From positions 520,964 through 584,963 of the forward strand of contig VUYV01000399.1 in the NCBI GenBank assembly GCA_008711295.1: a stretch of 64,000 nucleotides of DNA, in the 5' to 3' direction. The position numbers and the translations under genes were made by a program. The notes under the pieces were generated by a model. That model saw only the letters and a list, made by a program, of their open reading frames with translations, ran no database searches and was not told the origin of the DNA. Origin of the DNA: Anarhynchus alexandrinus (taxonomy: Eukaryota; Chordata; Aves; Charadriiformes; Charadriidae). Positions 25,813 to 39,232 of this stretch are shown piece by piece (within the stretch, counting starts at the first letter, position 1; every line of letters starts with the position of its first letter).

Positions 25813-27116
25813 TATATGCAATAGGTTGTTGCTGTGTAGAAATTTCTTTCAGATTGAAAAATGACAACCAAAACTGTAAATGCATTTGTATGAGGTCATA
25901 TTGAAAGAACGTGAAAGTATGTTCAGTTTTGTGATACATAATTTCACTTTATCTTGCTGTCCCAGGTTGGTGCTGTGTGATGGGATGGAGTACGTGTGGT
26001 TACCATAGGAATGGTACATACCAGGAAGCTTCTAAATAGAAAGTAGTACATTTGAGTTTAACCAAATAACTTTTGATGCCGCTACCAAGTTATTTCATGT
26101 ACAAGGCAGATATTTGGAAATAAGCTTTATCCAGAAATGTTATAAAACCCTTTAATATGTACCTTGAGAAAAGAGAAGTATTTTCTAGCCTTGTGTAAGT
26201 GTGTAGCTCAGAGGTGATATCCATCATTATCTTTCTGCTACAACCTGCTTTTACAGGATCTATACAGCTTCTTGTCAGTTTGTGCATGCCACAGTTGATG
26301 AGATCTGAACAGGCTTTTCATGCCCATTGCCTTCTACTCTTCATCAGTTCTGCTCTGTCGTGATTAATGTTTTCCCTTGCAGCAACCTTAATTGTTTTTT
26401 GAGGGTTAGAAGAGTGATCATAGTCACAGCTGTTGTGAATTTAATTCTGATCTGCAAAAAGACTACACTATAAGAAAACATTTTCATTTTGAACACTTTA
26501 ATCAATGGTTTTCAATTACAAATAGAGAACCCACTAGCTGGAAACATTCCTTACCGGAGGGTAGATCTTACCCCTATTAGTTATCCACGTTGCCTGTTAT
26601 TCAGACATTCACAGTTTAAATTGTGAGCTCCGGAATTAAAGGATGTGGTATCTACAAAAAAAAATAAAATCGAAGTGCATGATCTCTACGTAATGAAGGG
26701 GCACTGACAAAAAAAAGCAGGGTAGGTTACCACTTTTTCTTGAGTGCCTTGCCATGAAATGGCATTCTGACTATGAACGGTGTGGATAGTCTCATTTCTC
26801 TCCTCCTTTCTTAGTTGCACTTTTGTTTTCTACGTCATTGCCGATGCTTGCCTGAATTTAGGTTTCACGTACTACAGAGGCTTATTTCTACAGTAACATA
26901 CTATTAATGTCTTGCTTGTTGTTGGAACTTTTGGAGGTTTATTTTTGTTCTCCCCCCCTCCTCTTACAGCAGTGTGCAGTTCTTTCATGCCTGCATCCTG
27001 GCGATGCAACAAGGAAACCACCAGGAAAGCAACAGTTGATCATGGCAGCTTATGAGGCAAAATCCCATCCCATTAAAGAATACGTAGCCAGGAGCATAAC
27101 TTCCCTTGAATGACTT
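25813..27116. repeat. Left copy of a 1.3-kb duplication ending at the N gap
   Basis: This segment begins TATATGCAATAGGTTGTTGC and ends CCTTGAATGACTT at the exact first N. It recurs at 27821-29123 with an offset of 2008 bases at the start and 2007 at the end. I see about nine or ten base differences, most of them clustered between 26550 and 26790 (for example CCGGAGGGTAGATC versus CCGGAGGGAAGATC), plus a one-base indel in an A run. I see no coding content beyond a short frame at 26907-27113. Confidence 0.95.
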
Positions 27117-27820
27117 NNNNNNNNNNNNNNNNNNNNNNNNNNNNNNNNNNNNNNNNNNNNNNNNNNNNNNNNNNNNNNNNNNNNNNNNNNNNNNNNNNNN
27201 NNNNNNNNNNNNNNNNNNNNNNNNNNNNNNNNNNNNNNNNNNNNNNNNNNNNNNNNNNNNNNNNNNNNNNNNNNNNNNNNNNNNNNNNNNNNNNNNNNNN
27301 NNNNNNNNNNNNNNNNNNNNNNNNNNNNNNNNNNNNNNNNNNNNNNNNNNNNNNNNNNNNNNNNNNNNNNNNNNNNNNNNNNNNNNNNNNNNNNNNNNNN
27401 NNNNNNNNNNNNNNNNNNNNNNNNNNNNNNNNNNNNNNNNNNNNNNNNNNNNNNNNNNNNNNNNNNNNNNNNNNNNNNNNNNNNNNNNNNNNNNNNNNNN
27501 NNNNNNNNNNNNNNNNNNNNNNNNNNNNNNNNNNNNNNNNNNNNNNNNNNNNNNNNNNNNNNNNNNNNNNNNNNNNNNNNNNNNNNNNNNNNNNNNNNNN
27601 NNNNNNNNNNNNNNNNNNNNNNNNNNNNNNNNNNNNNNNNNNNNNNNNNNNNNNNNNNNNNNNNNNNNNNNNNNNNNNNNNNNNNNNNNNNNNNNNNNNN
27701 NNNNNNNNNNNNNNNNNNNNNNNNNNNNNNNNNNNNNNNNNNNNNNNNNNNNNNNNNNNNNNNNNNNNNNNNNNNNNNNNNNNNNNNNNNNNNNNNNNNN
27801 NNNNNNNNNNNNNNNNNNNN
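27117..27820. other. Assembly gap (704 N)
   Basis: A run of unknown bases. Open frames computed across it are meaningless. Because the flanks repeat each other, the gap may not correspond to missing sequence at all. Confidence 0.99.
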
Positions 27821-29123
27821 TATATGCAATAGGTTGTTGCTGTGTAGAAATTTCTTTCAGATTGAAAAATGACAACCAAAACTGTAAATGCATTTGTATG
27901 AGGTCATATTGAAAGAACGTGAAAGTATGTTCAGTTTTGTGATACATAATTTCACTTTATCTTGCTGTCCCAGGTTGGTGCTGTGTGATGGGATGGAGTA
28001 CGTGTGGTTACCATAGGAATGGTACATACCAGGAAGCTTCTAAATAGAAAGTAGTACATTTGAGTTTAACCAAATAACTTTTGATGCCGCTACCAAGTTA
28101 TTTCATGTACAAGGCAGATATTTGGAAATAAGCTTTATCCAGAAATGTTATAAAACCCTTTAATATGTACCTTGAGAAAAGAGAAGTATTTTCTAGCCTT
28201 GTGTAAGTGTGTAGCTCAGAGGTGATATCCATCATTATCTTTCTGCTACAACCTGCTTTTACAGGATCTATACAGCTTCTTGTCAGTTTGTGCATGCCAC
28301 AGTTGATGAGATCTGAACAGGCTTTTCATGCCCATTGCCTTCTACTCTTCATCAGTTCTGCTCTGTCGTGATTAATGTTTTCCCTTGCAGCAACCTTAAT
28401 TGTTTTTTGAGGGTTAGAAGAGTGATCATAGTCACAGCTGTTGTGAATTTAATTCTGATCTGCAAAAAGACTACACTATAAGAAAACATTTTCATTTTGA
28501 ACACTTTAATCAATGGTTTTCAATTACAAATAGAGAACCCACTAGCTGGAAACATTCCTTACCGGAGGGAAGATCTTACCCCTATTAGTTATCCACGTTG
28601 CCTGTTATTCAGACATTCACAGTTTAAATTGTGAGATCCGGAATTAAAGGATGTGGTATCTAAAAAAAAAATAAATTTCAAGTGCATGATCTCTACGTAA
28701 TGAAGGGGTACTGACAAAAAAAAGCAGGGTAGGTTACCACTTTTTCTTGAGTGCCTTGCCATGAAATGGCATTCTGCCTATGAATGGTGTGGATAGTCTC
28801 ATTTCTCTCCTCCTTTCTTAGTTGCACTTTTGTTTTCTACGTCATTGCCGATGCTTGCCTGAATTTAGGTTTCACGTACTACAGAGGCTTATTTCTACAG
28901 TAACATACTATTAATGTCTTGCTTGTTGTTGGAACTTTTGGAGGTTTATTTTTGTTCTCCCCCCCTCCTCTTACAGCAGTGTGCAGTTCTTTCATGCCTG
29001 CATCCTGGCGATGCAACAAGGAAACCACCAGGAAAGCAACAGTTGATCATGGCAGCTTATGAGGCAAAATCCCATCCCATTAAAGAATACGTAGCCAGGA
29101 GCATAACTTCCCTTGAATGACTT
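27821..29123. repeat. Right copy of the 1.3-kb duplication starting at the N gap
   Basis: Starts on the first base after the gap with the same sequence as 25813 and stays aligned to 29123. Beyond that the sequence continues uniquely (AAATTCGGCTTCACATGG). The fact that one copy ends and the other begins exactly at the gap borders points to two overlapping contigs that were not merged. Confidence 0.95.
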
Positions 29124-29453
29124 AAATTCGGCTTCACATGGTGAATTTCATAGTACAGAGACAAAACCAGCAGCAGAATAAAGATGAAAAACTCCCAGTT
29201 GAAATAATGCCCAGAAATTGCATTCACTCGGTGCCAAAGACCTGCGCGTGGCTGGAGTCTAACAAAGCTCTGTACCGAGTGAATTTAGGTAAGTACACTT
29301 TGCATATGAGTAAAGAACATTTTATGTGACATTTTTTGTGTTTCCTCCTAGCTGTTTGGGGTTACAGTGTAATAATTCTGTTCTCTATAAGTAGTACTTC
29401 CTTTCTAACGAACTTAACAAGGCTGCTTTTGGATTTTGGTGCCATTCATTATA
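29124..29453. other. Intergenic, no gene seen
   Basis: Short stretch between the duplication and a CR1 copy. A GTAAGT donor-like sequence at 29289 could pair with an acceptor-like site at 28975-28976, which is treated as a separate observation. Confidence 0.45.
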
Positions 29454-29740
29454 AATCATAGAATCACAGAATCATAGAATGGTTTAGGTTGGAAAAGACC
29501 TTGAAGATCATCGAGTTCCAACCCCCCTGCCATAGGCAGGGACACCTCCCACTAGACCAGGTTGCCCAAGGCCACGTCCAGCCTGGCCTTGAACACCTCC
29601 AGGGTTGGGGCCTCAACAACTTCTCTGGGCAACCTGTGCCAGTGCCTTACCACCCTTAAAGTGAAAAATTTCTCCTAATGTTTAATCTAAACTTGCCCTC
29701 TTCCAGTTTAAAGCCATTCCCCCTCGTCCTATCACTACAT
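29454..29740 (-). mobile_element. CR1 LINE 3' end, antisense
   Basis: Starts with ATCATAGAATCACAGAATCA and continues with the reverse complement of the CR1 3' region (GGTTTAGGTTGGAAAAGACC, CCAACCCCCCTGCCATAGG, CCTTGAACACCTCCAGGG) up to CCTCGTCCTATCACTACAT. It is a 5'-truncated copy of about 290 bases carrying no coding sequence beyond the extreme RT end. It is fairly well preserved, so younger than the fragments at 6.3 and 61.6 kb. Confidence 0.95.
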
Positions 29741-30824
29741 AAATACAACAAGTGTGTTTATAGACCTACATAACAGGGCTTTATCTACTGTTTGACTTCT
29801 GTGGTGATAACAGAATGCTAATTGAAATAAAATATGTGTATGAGTTTGTATTTAGATACACATTTTTACATAACTTTCAGTCAACGGATCATCATTTAGA
29901 AAAAAAACCCAAATTATTAAAACTTTCAGCTAAAAGCAGTGCAACTTCCTCAAAAGAATATATATGTAAAATACATACTAAAAATACATAAATTTCTATA
30001 TATGCATATATAAATGCATATATGGGCCTGACTTGTTTCCTAATATAATAGCATTCAAAGTAGGGTCATATTTAATTTTCCTATTATGATGAATAACAGA
30101 ACTAACCAGGATGACAGATTCCATGCAGTTATGCTTATGTCCGACCTTCTTCTACATTATTTGGATAGAGTAACTTGCTGTTAAGACTTTAAAGAAAAAC
30201 CTCTTTGTTGGTTGAAAAGGCAGGTCATAAATATTTTATGATGTGAATTGTAATGTACTGAAGTTAATACTGGTTTAGTTTAAACTGTTTAAGTTTGTCA
30301 TTGATAAAGTAGTTCTGGTGGATTTTGGAATATATTAGAAACAATGGTAAATATTTCATATATATTTATGACAATTAAGTATCAGATGATGAATATCAAT
30401 AAATCAACAAGTGTTTTTCAACAAAAACATTCTAAAACCTGTGAGAAAATCCAGACTGCCCTGATGTTGCCTTTATCTTTGGTGTGATGTGAAACCATTG
30501 CTCAATAATGTGAAGAAACATTGCTCAACAGTGCAGGATGATACGATTTAAAGCCTTAATTAAACATGCATGGGTGAAGATTAAATCTATTTTTGAAATA
30601 TTAGATTATTTTAAAATATATTTTACTTATTAAATTTATTATTTTTTTATTAAAATATTTTCTTTAAAAAAATATTGCAATTATTTTTTTTAATTGCCCA
30701 GAAATGTTGGGAATAAATTCTGAACATTTTGACAGAGTTTCAGTGAAAATTTCTATTGAAGCTTGAAGCTCTGCATTTTTATTTATTTATTTATCTATTA
30801 TTTCAGAGGGTAGTGGGAGAGGTT
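29741..30824. other. Intergenic, AT-rich
   Basis: Includes an ATATAT-rich patch at about 29958-30026 and an ATTT repeat at about 30777-30800. No gene or RNA gene is seen. Confidence 0.5.
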
Positions 30825-30900
30825 ATTCAGAGAGGTGATGGAACATTCATCCGTAGAGGCTTTCAAGAGTCAGATAGACAGAGCCATGGCTGACCTGCCA
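30825..30900 (+). mobile_element. Possible old CR1 3' fragment
   Basis: GAGAGGTGATGGAACATTCA followed by GTAGAGGCTTTCAAGAGTCA resembles the CR1 segment that in better copies reads GTGGTGGAATC...CTGGAGGTATTTAAAAG (compare 40417-40449). The match is short and diverged and no 3' tail follows, so this is tentative. Confidence 0.4.
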
Positions 30901-33900
30901 AATGGCATGGAAGACCTTTAGTTCCTAGTGATTTCAGTAGGGTCACACTACTAAAAATCTGCCCAAATAGAAGTGGGATGAGAAGGGACAGCTAAGTCTC
31001 ATGCTTGGAGCAGGGATAAGTCAGAGTCTCCATTAGGCCCTGTCACAGCCACCTCAAAAAAAAATTTAAAATCTGGGTTTGGTGGGTGGCATTCAAATCC
31101 CAGATCATTTTCCAAATTAAGAAAGATTTTATCCAACTCTATTTGTATTTTCCTTCACCTTTTATCACTGGTACAAAAATAATGTGTTACATTGTGAAGA
31201 CAAGAATAACAGGTGGCTATATCAAAAGATACACAAGACATAAAATGTGAGAATCTTTGTTCTTTGTGTAGTTACCAATAACTTAATCCAACCTTCCTTG
31301 GGTGCGTTGTTGGGGTAGATCACATTTTTATTTATCCTTCTCTTGCAATAGTTTACATTCTGTTTGACAGCTGACATTTTCTAAACTCTATAGATGTCAT
31401 CGAGAGTTGATTTGTTTTTAACAAACCACAATTATGCTACATATTTATTCACTCCATCAAGTGAAACCTTTTCACTTGTAGATGTTAAGGGAATTATTAC
31501 TTTTATTGATTATTTTACACTTAAGTTGTATTCTATTAGATAGTGTGGGTCAAAGGTTTTCAAAACTCTTTCATTCCTCCAAGTAATTTAAGATACAGTT
31601 CAGTTACAGTGGCAGATCCGTTCTGGACTTTGGTTCAACATCTCAAGTTTCAAGTTGTTCTCATGGTCCCATTAGATTATCTTATTGATTTGCCAGCCAT
31701 TGATTTACTGACTGCTCTGCCGGCAGCCATAAGATCGTAGAGTTTGTTTGTAGCCTTAAAATATATTCCAAAGTTTTCCTGTCCACAGACTAAGTGTGCA
31801 GAGTAGGCTCTGTGGTTTTCAGTCATTTCCCTTTTAAAATATTTCTACATAGAAATAAAAGAAAATTTATTTAATGTTAGACACATTTCCCATTGATAAA
31901 CAGCTTAGGCAAAGAAATTGGAATTAACCTATTCATCTTAGCCCAGTAATGTATTCTCCTTTTTTATTTTAGTTTGCACATACATCAGTTTTCTAGAAGA
32001 GGTAATTGTATTCAGCCTTTTCATTTTAGTGCAAAACTAATACGTAGACTTTTGCCTGAACTTGCAAATATTACTCTGCAACACAAACATCCAAGACGGA
32101 GGTTGCTGAGCGGGCAGTATGCAGTGGGATTCTCTGTAGACCTCTGCAGCAACGCGCCCTGCCGTTCCTTATCAAGGAAATGTGCCGGTTGCCAGAAAAT
32201 CCATTAACTCTGTCTCTGCTTCCTAGAGCAGTTTCCCCTTTGTTCCTCTCCTAGCGAAGTGACAGAATAGCTATATAAATATGGGAGAGCCTCTCCAATC
32301 ATTCACTCTTCCCAATAATCCTTCCCATAACAGCACAGCTTTTGGTGAGCTCCACATTCCTGCATGTTACTTTTCACTACTTCGTGAAAAGGGAAGATCC
32401 CAGTCTGCATCAGGGGGAGACTGATGGTGATACAAGCTAATAACAAATCAATTTACCTTGGCATAAGTGGGAAATTGTAGGAAGGAACTCATACAGCAGA
32501 TGGTGGCTTTATTCCCAAAACCAAAACTAAAAGGCAAGGACTTCCACAATGTCCTTGCTGAGCAACTAAAGCAGCAAATTTGCATTCTCACCTCATTAAT
32601 ACCCCAGCAATATCTCTAGTCTTCTCTGATAACCCCATATAATGGACAAATTTCCATTTAATTAGTTTATACACGTTGTAAGGTAGACAAGGCTTTGCTT
32701 GGGACAGGGAGGTGCATGGAGCCAGACTTACAGACCCTCACAGAAATATGTTTCCTATTTATTTATTTGATAGCATTTAATGAACTGACAATGCTGTGCA
32801 AAATAATTCCTCCTCGTATATTGGTCTGCCTTATGGAAAGAAATTGAAAACCTTCTGCTCTGACCTTTGATGCGTCAGAGCAGACACAATAAAAATTGTC
32901 CAAGTTGAAAGAGGTGGTGAGATGGACGGGTGAGGAGATTCTGTTTAGCCAGTGTTGGGCATAGTCTGAAGCAAAATGGGTATTAGAGAGGCCACTTAGG
33001 CAGGATGCAGGAAAAGAGGGAAAATAATTTCGGCAGTTTTGATACAGAGTAGCTGATGGGCTTGTGGGATTCTTGGATCACTTCCACATCTGACTGTTAG
33101 AGCAGAAAAATGAGGTTTGGTTGTGTTCACAGAGTATTGGGTTTTTTCTTTAAAATCAAGAAAGGTATATCCAGGAAGCTTAGGAAAAAGAAAGCTCTCC
33201 TCTATAAAGAAATACACTTTCCAGAGCTTCAAAGTGAACCAATATTAAAAGTTCCCAATGGCTGAAATCAAACCAAATGCCAAAAGTAAATATAACTGCT
33301 CTATAGAAGGAGAGGGGGAATATCAGAATCACTGAGCTTTGAATATACAATGGCCGACACAGAAAAAGAAAAGCTCTGTATAGGTAATAGTCAGATTATG
33401 AACTCTCAATCCCAGATGTTAAGCATTTTGCTACTGCAATGATGAGACTTTTGTCACTTTTTTGTAGAAATACTGATTATCTGGCATACAGAATAGCATT
33501 ATTTACCATATGCCTTCATGAACTATCATGTCTTACACGCTGTGTTTAAAGTACTAACCTTCCTGCTGTGTTATTTTCATGTCAGCTTTAATTACTCTGC
33601 TTTTAAATGCTTACTACAGCAAAATGATTTTTCAGTGGATTAGTGCTTAGGAGTATCCGCGTTCATAGTACATTCCCTGACTGATGCATAACATACATTT
33701 GATTCAAAAATTGAAAATGGCAGATTTAGGCTTTTATGTCTAGAAATATGTATTTATATTATTAATCACTAAAGACAGCTATGTTTTTATAAATGCAACT
33801 TTAAATATGGCAAAGTGAGTATTAATGCAAAGAGAACATCTTGTTCTTAATATCAACTGTAAAATTTGATAACACTAATTGTATACATTTTATTAAAGGA

Positions 33901-36900
33901 GCAACCTTTAATTAATTAAAGGAACAATCCCTTATAAACAAACTGGTGAAGAACCATTGCCCAATGCCTGCTGTAGGAGTACACGTGTGATAAGCAATGC
34001 CTATACCTAAGATGAGCCCATAAATAAGAATAGCTCTTCATTGATGCATTTGTTTGAGAAATCCCCAAGACTAATTACAATGTACACAGTGAGTTTTCTT
34101 TGGTTTTCCTGGGGACGAGACAATGGAGCATTTGAAATCTTAAGTATGTCTCTTAGCAACTTGCCAAAAGGAAGCTCTGCTGTGATTAATTCAGACATCA
34201 TCTGCCAACGGTTTTGGCTAAATTCCTCCATTAAGAGTGAGAGCAAGCGTACCATGCAGCATGCAGTTCCCCACTGTCTTAGCAACCTATTAGCTCCATC
34301 TTCCTACTGTATTTTGCACCTGGAAGTGGACTTTGAAAAATAACCCTCAATTCCATACCACTCTGCAATACAAGTTTCTTTCATCCTTTTGGGTTCCTGC
34401 CTCAGGAAGGATGGAGAACCAGGTACCGCGCAGGGGGATAAACCTGGGAGCACAGCCAACAGAAGCAGCAGGAGTCAGAGCCCAACAGAGTGGTTCCTGC
34501 TAGAAAAATTCTTCCTTCTTCCTGCCATAACAACCTGTAAAGCCCCCTGGAAAGCTTTGGACTTTCTGGAATAACACACACCTGTGGGTTACTTCTGTAT
34601 TTGTTTCATATTACTGCTGTAAGTGTAAGGTAGTCATTTGCGTCTGTTCTTTGTTGAAAAACAAAACCAAGCAAAACAGAGTTATTAGGGTTGTCAACAT
34701 GGAACACAGGAATTCTTTGTTATTTTCTTAAAAAAACCCTAAATCCGCTATCCGTTTTGTAACTGGCTGCCACGTAGCTGAAATGGAAAGTATTCCTAGG
34801 TATCAGGGGAACCTGCTGCTGGACAAATCTTTTTGGCCAAGTTCTCATGTTTGCAACTATGAGCTGAAAAAACCACCACCTATGTTTTAAGCATTCCTGA
34901 AAAAAAAAAAAAATCACTGTGTTTGGAGTCTTACAAATGAGTATTTATTTGTCCTCTGCAGTCATCCCTGTTTTGTGTTCCACTGCCAGTAAGGAGCTTA
35001 ATTTGAAGATAATTCAATACAACACTGTATCTTGGAGCTCTAGCGACAGGCGTGAAATTGTTTTATCTTTTTTGTTCTTGGTGCGCTGTGCTGATTGGGC
35101 TGGTGCATAGACCATCTGCTGCTGAGGTAACTCTTGGGATACTTGTCAAATTGATTGCACTCAGGAACAACTGAGACAGAGGAAAAATAGAGTTTCTAAT
35201 TACATTTTACCCAGGATCTTGTTTAACTCTCGGAAGTGGTAATTCAGAAATAAATGGCTTTGGTGGACATCTTAGAATCTTTAATTAACAAATTACTCTA
35301 TTAACACACACATTGTTTTCCAGGTGAGTGAGATCATTTGCCCCTGGGGCTTTTTTTCCATATGCCTTCTGTTCCTCCAGCAAAATATGTAGCAAATTGA
35401 AGTATTCATTTTGATTACGTAAAGCACATGGGTGTACAATTATATGAAAAGAAAGATGACATTTGTTTCCTGCCTTCCCTAAGGCCCCTACAGACTTGCC
35501 CTTCCCTGAAAAAATAAGGCATAAAGTCATTAGAGTTATATGCTTTTTTCTCTACACATAACATTTTTGGAAGGTTTTTTTTAAAGCAAGAGCCTTTACC
35601 AGAAACAATGGGATAACGATTATTTACAAAATACCACTAATAACAAGTTTTTCACCCAAAAGTTTTATATTCTTGCATATGTCTGTTGTGGGACCATTTT
35701 TGATTAGTGTCCTGTTTAATTTTATTAAATGTTTATTAATAATTTATGCTTTGTTAAACAATTAATCTACATTTGAATCCCTTCTTTAGGTATTATTTTA
35801 CAGGGACACTTTCTGTACTAACTGTGAAACAATTCCTCAGCATATATTTGACTGGAAGAGCTCCTGTTTCATTGCAGTTTTGATATTTATTGAAGCAGTA
35901 AATGAAACATTGGGAAAGAATGTTAGCTTGCATAAGTAAAATGACAACGTTTCCAAACAATATAAAATCACCAGGGATTTTTTGAAGTATATTTTTATGG
36001 TGAAACATGCAGAGGAATTTATTTGAAAAAAGTTCAGGAAGTGAATTTGAAATCACGTCAGGAGTGTGTAAAATAGTTTCAAAGAAGAGTTTCCAAGTCT
36101 TGGTTGCCTTTGCCTTGTCCTTCATGGGACTTGGATCTAATCCCTGTTGTGGTGATGCTCTTCTTACTCCATATCCTCTGTCGGTTTTCCTTCTTAGATG
36201 TCTTCAACTAGCTGTTTAAGACAAGGAGTCATCATTTTATCTAGGCCTGACTTCTCTCGATGCCTTCTCTGGTATTTCCTTCTGGATATCTTGCAGAAAT
36301 TCAGCCGAGGGAACTCGAGCATGGCGCATGCTCTGGTTCCTCATATCTTCTGCCATCCACAGATGAGGAAGATGGGTTGTATCTGGATTCATGATAACAG
36401 CAGGTGGTTCCTACTGTAGATTGTTTACTGTTGGTGAGTAAAAATGACCACATAAACCACCATTTAGATGAAGACATTGAAAAATTTTTGCTAGTTCAGA
36501 TGTAGGAATTTTAGTCATCTCTTTCCCATTAATACCTATTGGAAAGCTATTGGAATACCTATTGGATAAATACCATTTATCTTTCCGGTCTCAGGAAGAA
36601 ATGTGTCATCAGTAGAGAAGGCTAAGGTAGAAGGCACGGTGACCACAGTAAACATCATGGAACCACAAACATGAAATTCTAAATAGTCATTACTGGACTT
36701 ATTTTTCAGAGTCTAAACTTTCCATCGTGTTTCAGATAAAAGTATATGCCACGCTTTTTCACTGTGCTAAGCTATAGAAGAGCATGCATTTCTATGCCTG
36801 TGGATGTTCGTGAGCTTTTGTGTTTATATATGTCTACATAAAATCTGTTTCTAACATCCACAGTGTGTTACACATATTCCACATAGAGTTACTTTGTATT

Positions 36901-39232
36901 GCAACACCTACCTCCCTGGTATTTTGCTCTGTGATGGCTATGATAAGTGCTGTCTTCCATGTTATTAAATGATAATATGAGCATATGCTGGCATGTCACT
37001 GTAGCAAACAATGACTGCTGGCTCCCTTGAAAATTCACATGCATTTTATTGCTGCTTCAGAAAATAACACACATCACCACTGCAGTTCTAGTCGTTTTAC
37101 TGATTGCTAAAGGATTTCCCCTCTATTACCTCTGCATTTTCTGTGTTGCCAGGTGTGAAATGAACAGAATCATAAAGTCAGGCTGGTTTGGAGAATAAAA
37201 TCAACAGCATCCTCCATGCTGATGAAATAAGCAGCATACTGAAAGTGGAAAAATGCTAGTAGCTATTGGCAATCCGACATATGCGATCGACAGTACAGTG
37301 GAAAAGACATATTTACAAATTATTGTAATTAAAAGCAGTTGTAATATGTATTACTGACTCAGGAAGGTATTTTATCTTATCCTTAAATTTAAGTATGTGC
37401 TAAAGTCTGTCTGAGAGCAATAGGACTGCTACTCTTGCTTAAAAGTAAACAATATTGGTAAAAAGTAAACAATATTGATATTTAAGCATTCCTTAAAGGT
37501 GGCTGGGCTGCCAGGAGCTGACACGTTTGCTAGTTGCAATAGGAGTTTCAGCAGTTACAAGATCATATGCTTGATTCAATTCCTGGTAAAACCAGTAAGA
37601 TCTTTTTTAATTTTCCCATTAAGTTGAATAGATGAGATGTGTTATGGAAATGGGTTTTAAAACTGGGCCTGATCAAAGCTGTTTTGGAGACAGGATGGGT
37701 GTATCTGAGGTTGAGAGTGTAAAAATTACAGAATGAAGAAGAAAGATAACTTTATGGAGAGTGAGGGGAATGACTTGGATATATGAAGGTTGTTTACATA
37801 TTTAAGGATTTGCAGGATCAGCACAGGAAAACATTCTTGAAAAGGACAACGAAGCTACAAAAGTCTCAGTAAAGAATAGAACCCTTTCCCCTGAATGAAT
37901 GACTAATGCCATTCAATATCATCTGAACAGAAAGCATAGCCAAAAGAAGAACAGGAGAGGCACTAATGCACCTGAGTGATCCCAACTATCCTCACCTGGG
38001 ACACCCATCCACCCTGCCAGGGACTCTATTTAAGTTCAGCATGGGGAGCTGCTGCTGTGTCTTGGCAGTAACATCATGAGATGGTTTCCTCTTTCTTGAG
38101 ATACAAGTTTCATAAACAGCTTAGATGAGAAAATGGTAAGTAATGTCCTCTGGCTGTCTCTGTGTGTTCTTGCCACCTAATCTGTGACTAGGATAACACC
38201 TCTTTCAGACAAGATGCAAACATTTTAAATATATTACAGACATCTAGAGTAAAATAAGAGATTTTATTAAGATTTCTTCTTGAAATATAAAGTGTTAACA
38301 TAATAATGCACTTCCTCTGTTAAAAAAAATAGCTGCTGTGAAAAAGCACTTGTGAAAACTTCAGCTAAAGACAAAATAGACTGAAAAGCTTAACAAAACC
38401 AACCAAACAAAAAAAAACCCACCCAACAAACAAACAGAGGAAGCATGGGAGTTGAAGCTCTCTGAAAGATTTAGATATATAATCACTAATTACCAAAAGG
38501 GCACTATAGGAAGCATGCCAATCTGTGTTTACTCGCACAGCCCCCTCAGGCCCCTGCCAGAGCAGACAGGTAGGGACTGGGTGAGCCTTTGCCATGACTC
38601 AGAATGGCCATTGTCATGGTCTGGGTCACAGAATTAGATGGACAAGAAGGGGAAACAGATGGAGAAAGAACTGGGAAGAGTTTATTGATTATTGCAATCA
38701 TCATCTGGTTTAGTCTTTTTCCCCATCTCAGGAGGGGAGAATAACGAGCTGATGAGCAGCACCTAGGACACCTTTCTGAGCCTTGTCTAGACAGGACTGT
38801 TTGCTCCTTATGGGAAAGCCTGTTTCTTTGTTTGTGTGTGTATGGTTCCTAATGCAACAGAAACCTCTTCTTGATGTACAAACAATACAATGAAATAACA
38901 TTTAATTATAAGCCATTATGATTTATAGCCTCTGAGGGAAATAAATGAATGCCAGAAGCTTATCAGTAAATGAGGTCAGACAAGGAGGAAGCTGCAGGAA
39001 AAAAGTTATCAGTAAACACCTATTGTTTTTTGAAGAGAATCTCTAAATGTTTGTAATCTTCTGCCTTATAAGGAAGGAAAGTTATATTTTTCTGCTTATG
39101 AGGTCTGGAATAGCCAACAATTTAACATGCTGGCCTATTAAGAGGATGAGTAGGGTGTAAACATCTACGCAGGCAAATGGAAGACAGACTAACGACTTTC
39201 TAGTAAGGCTTTGTTTGGTTTTGTTTGGAACA
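30901..39232. other. Intergenic, no gene seen
   Basis: About 8.3 kb without a recognisable exon, RNA gene or CR1. Minor features are a perfect 18-base palindrome (CCTTTAATTAATTAAAGG) at 33905-33922, a two-copy short direct repeat (AAAAGTAAACAATATTG) near 37441-37478 and an A/C-rich simple stretch at 38396-38437. Confidence 0.5.

Noticed and set aside
26985..27947. Open frames of 240-320 codons across the N gap
   Set aside because: They consist almost wholly of unknown bases.
38611..38700. TGTCATGGTCTGGG, resembling an avian LTR start
   Set aside because: No matching LTR end, inverted termini or target duplication could be found downstream.
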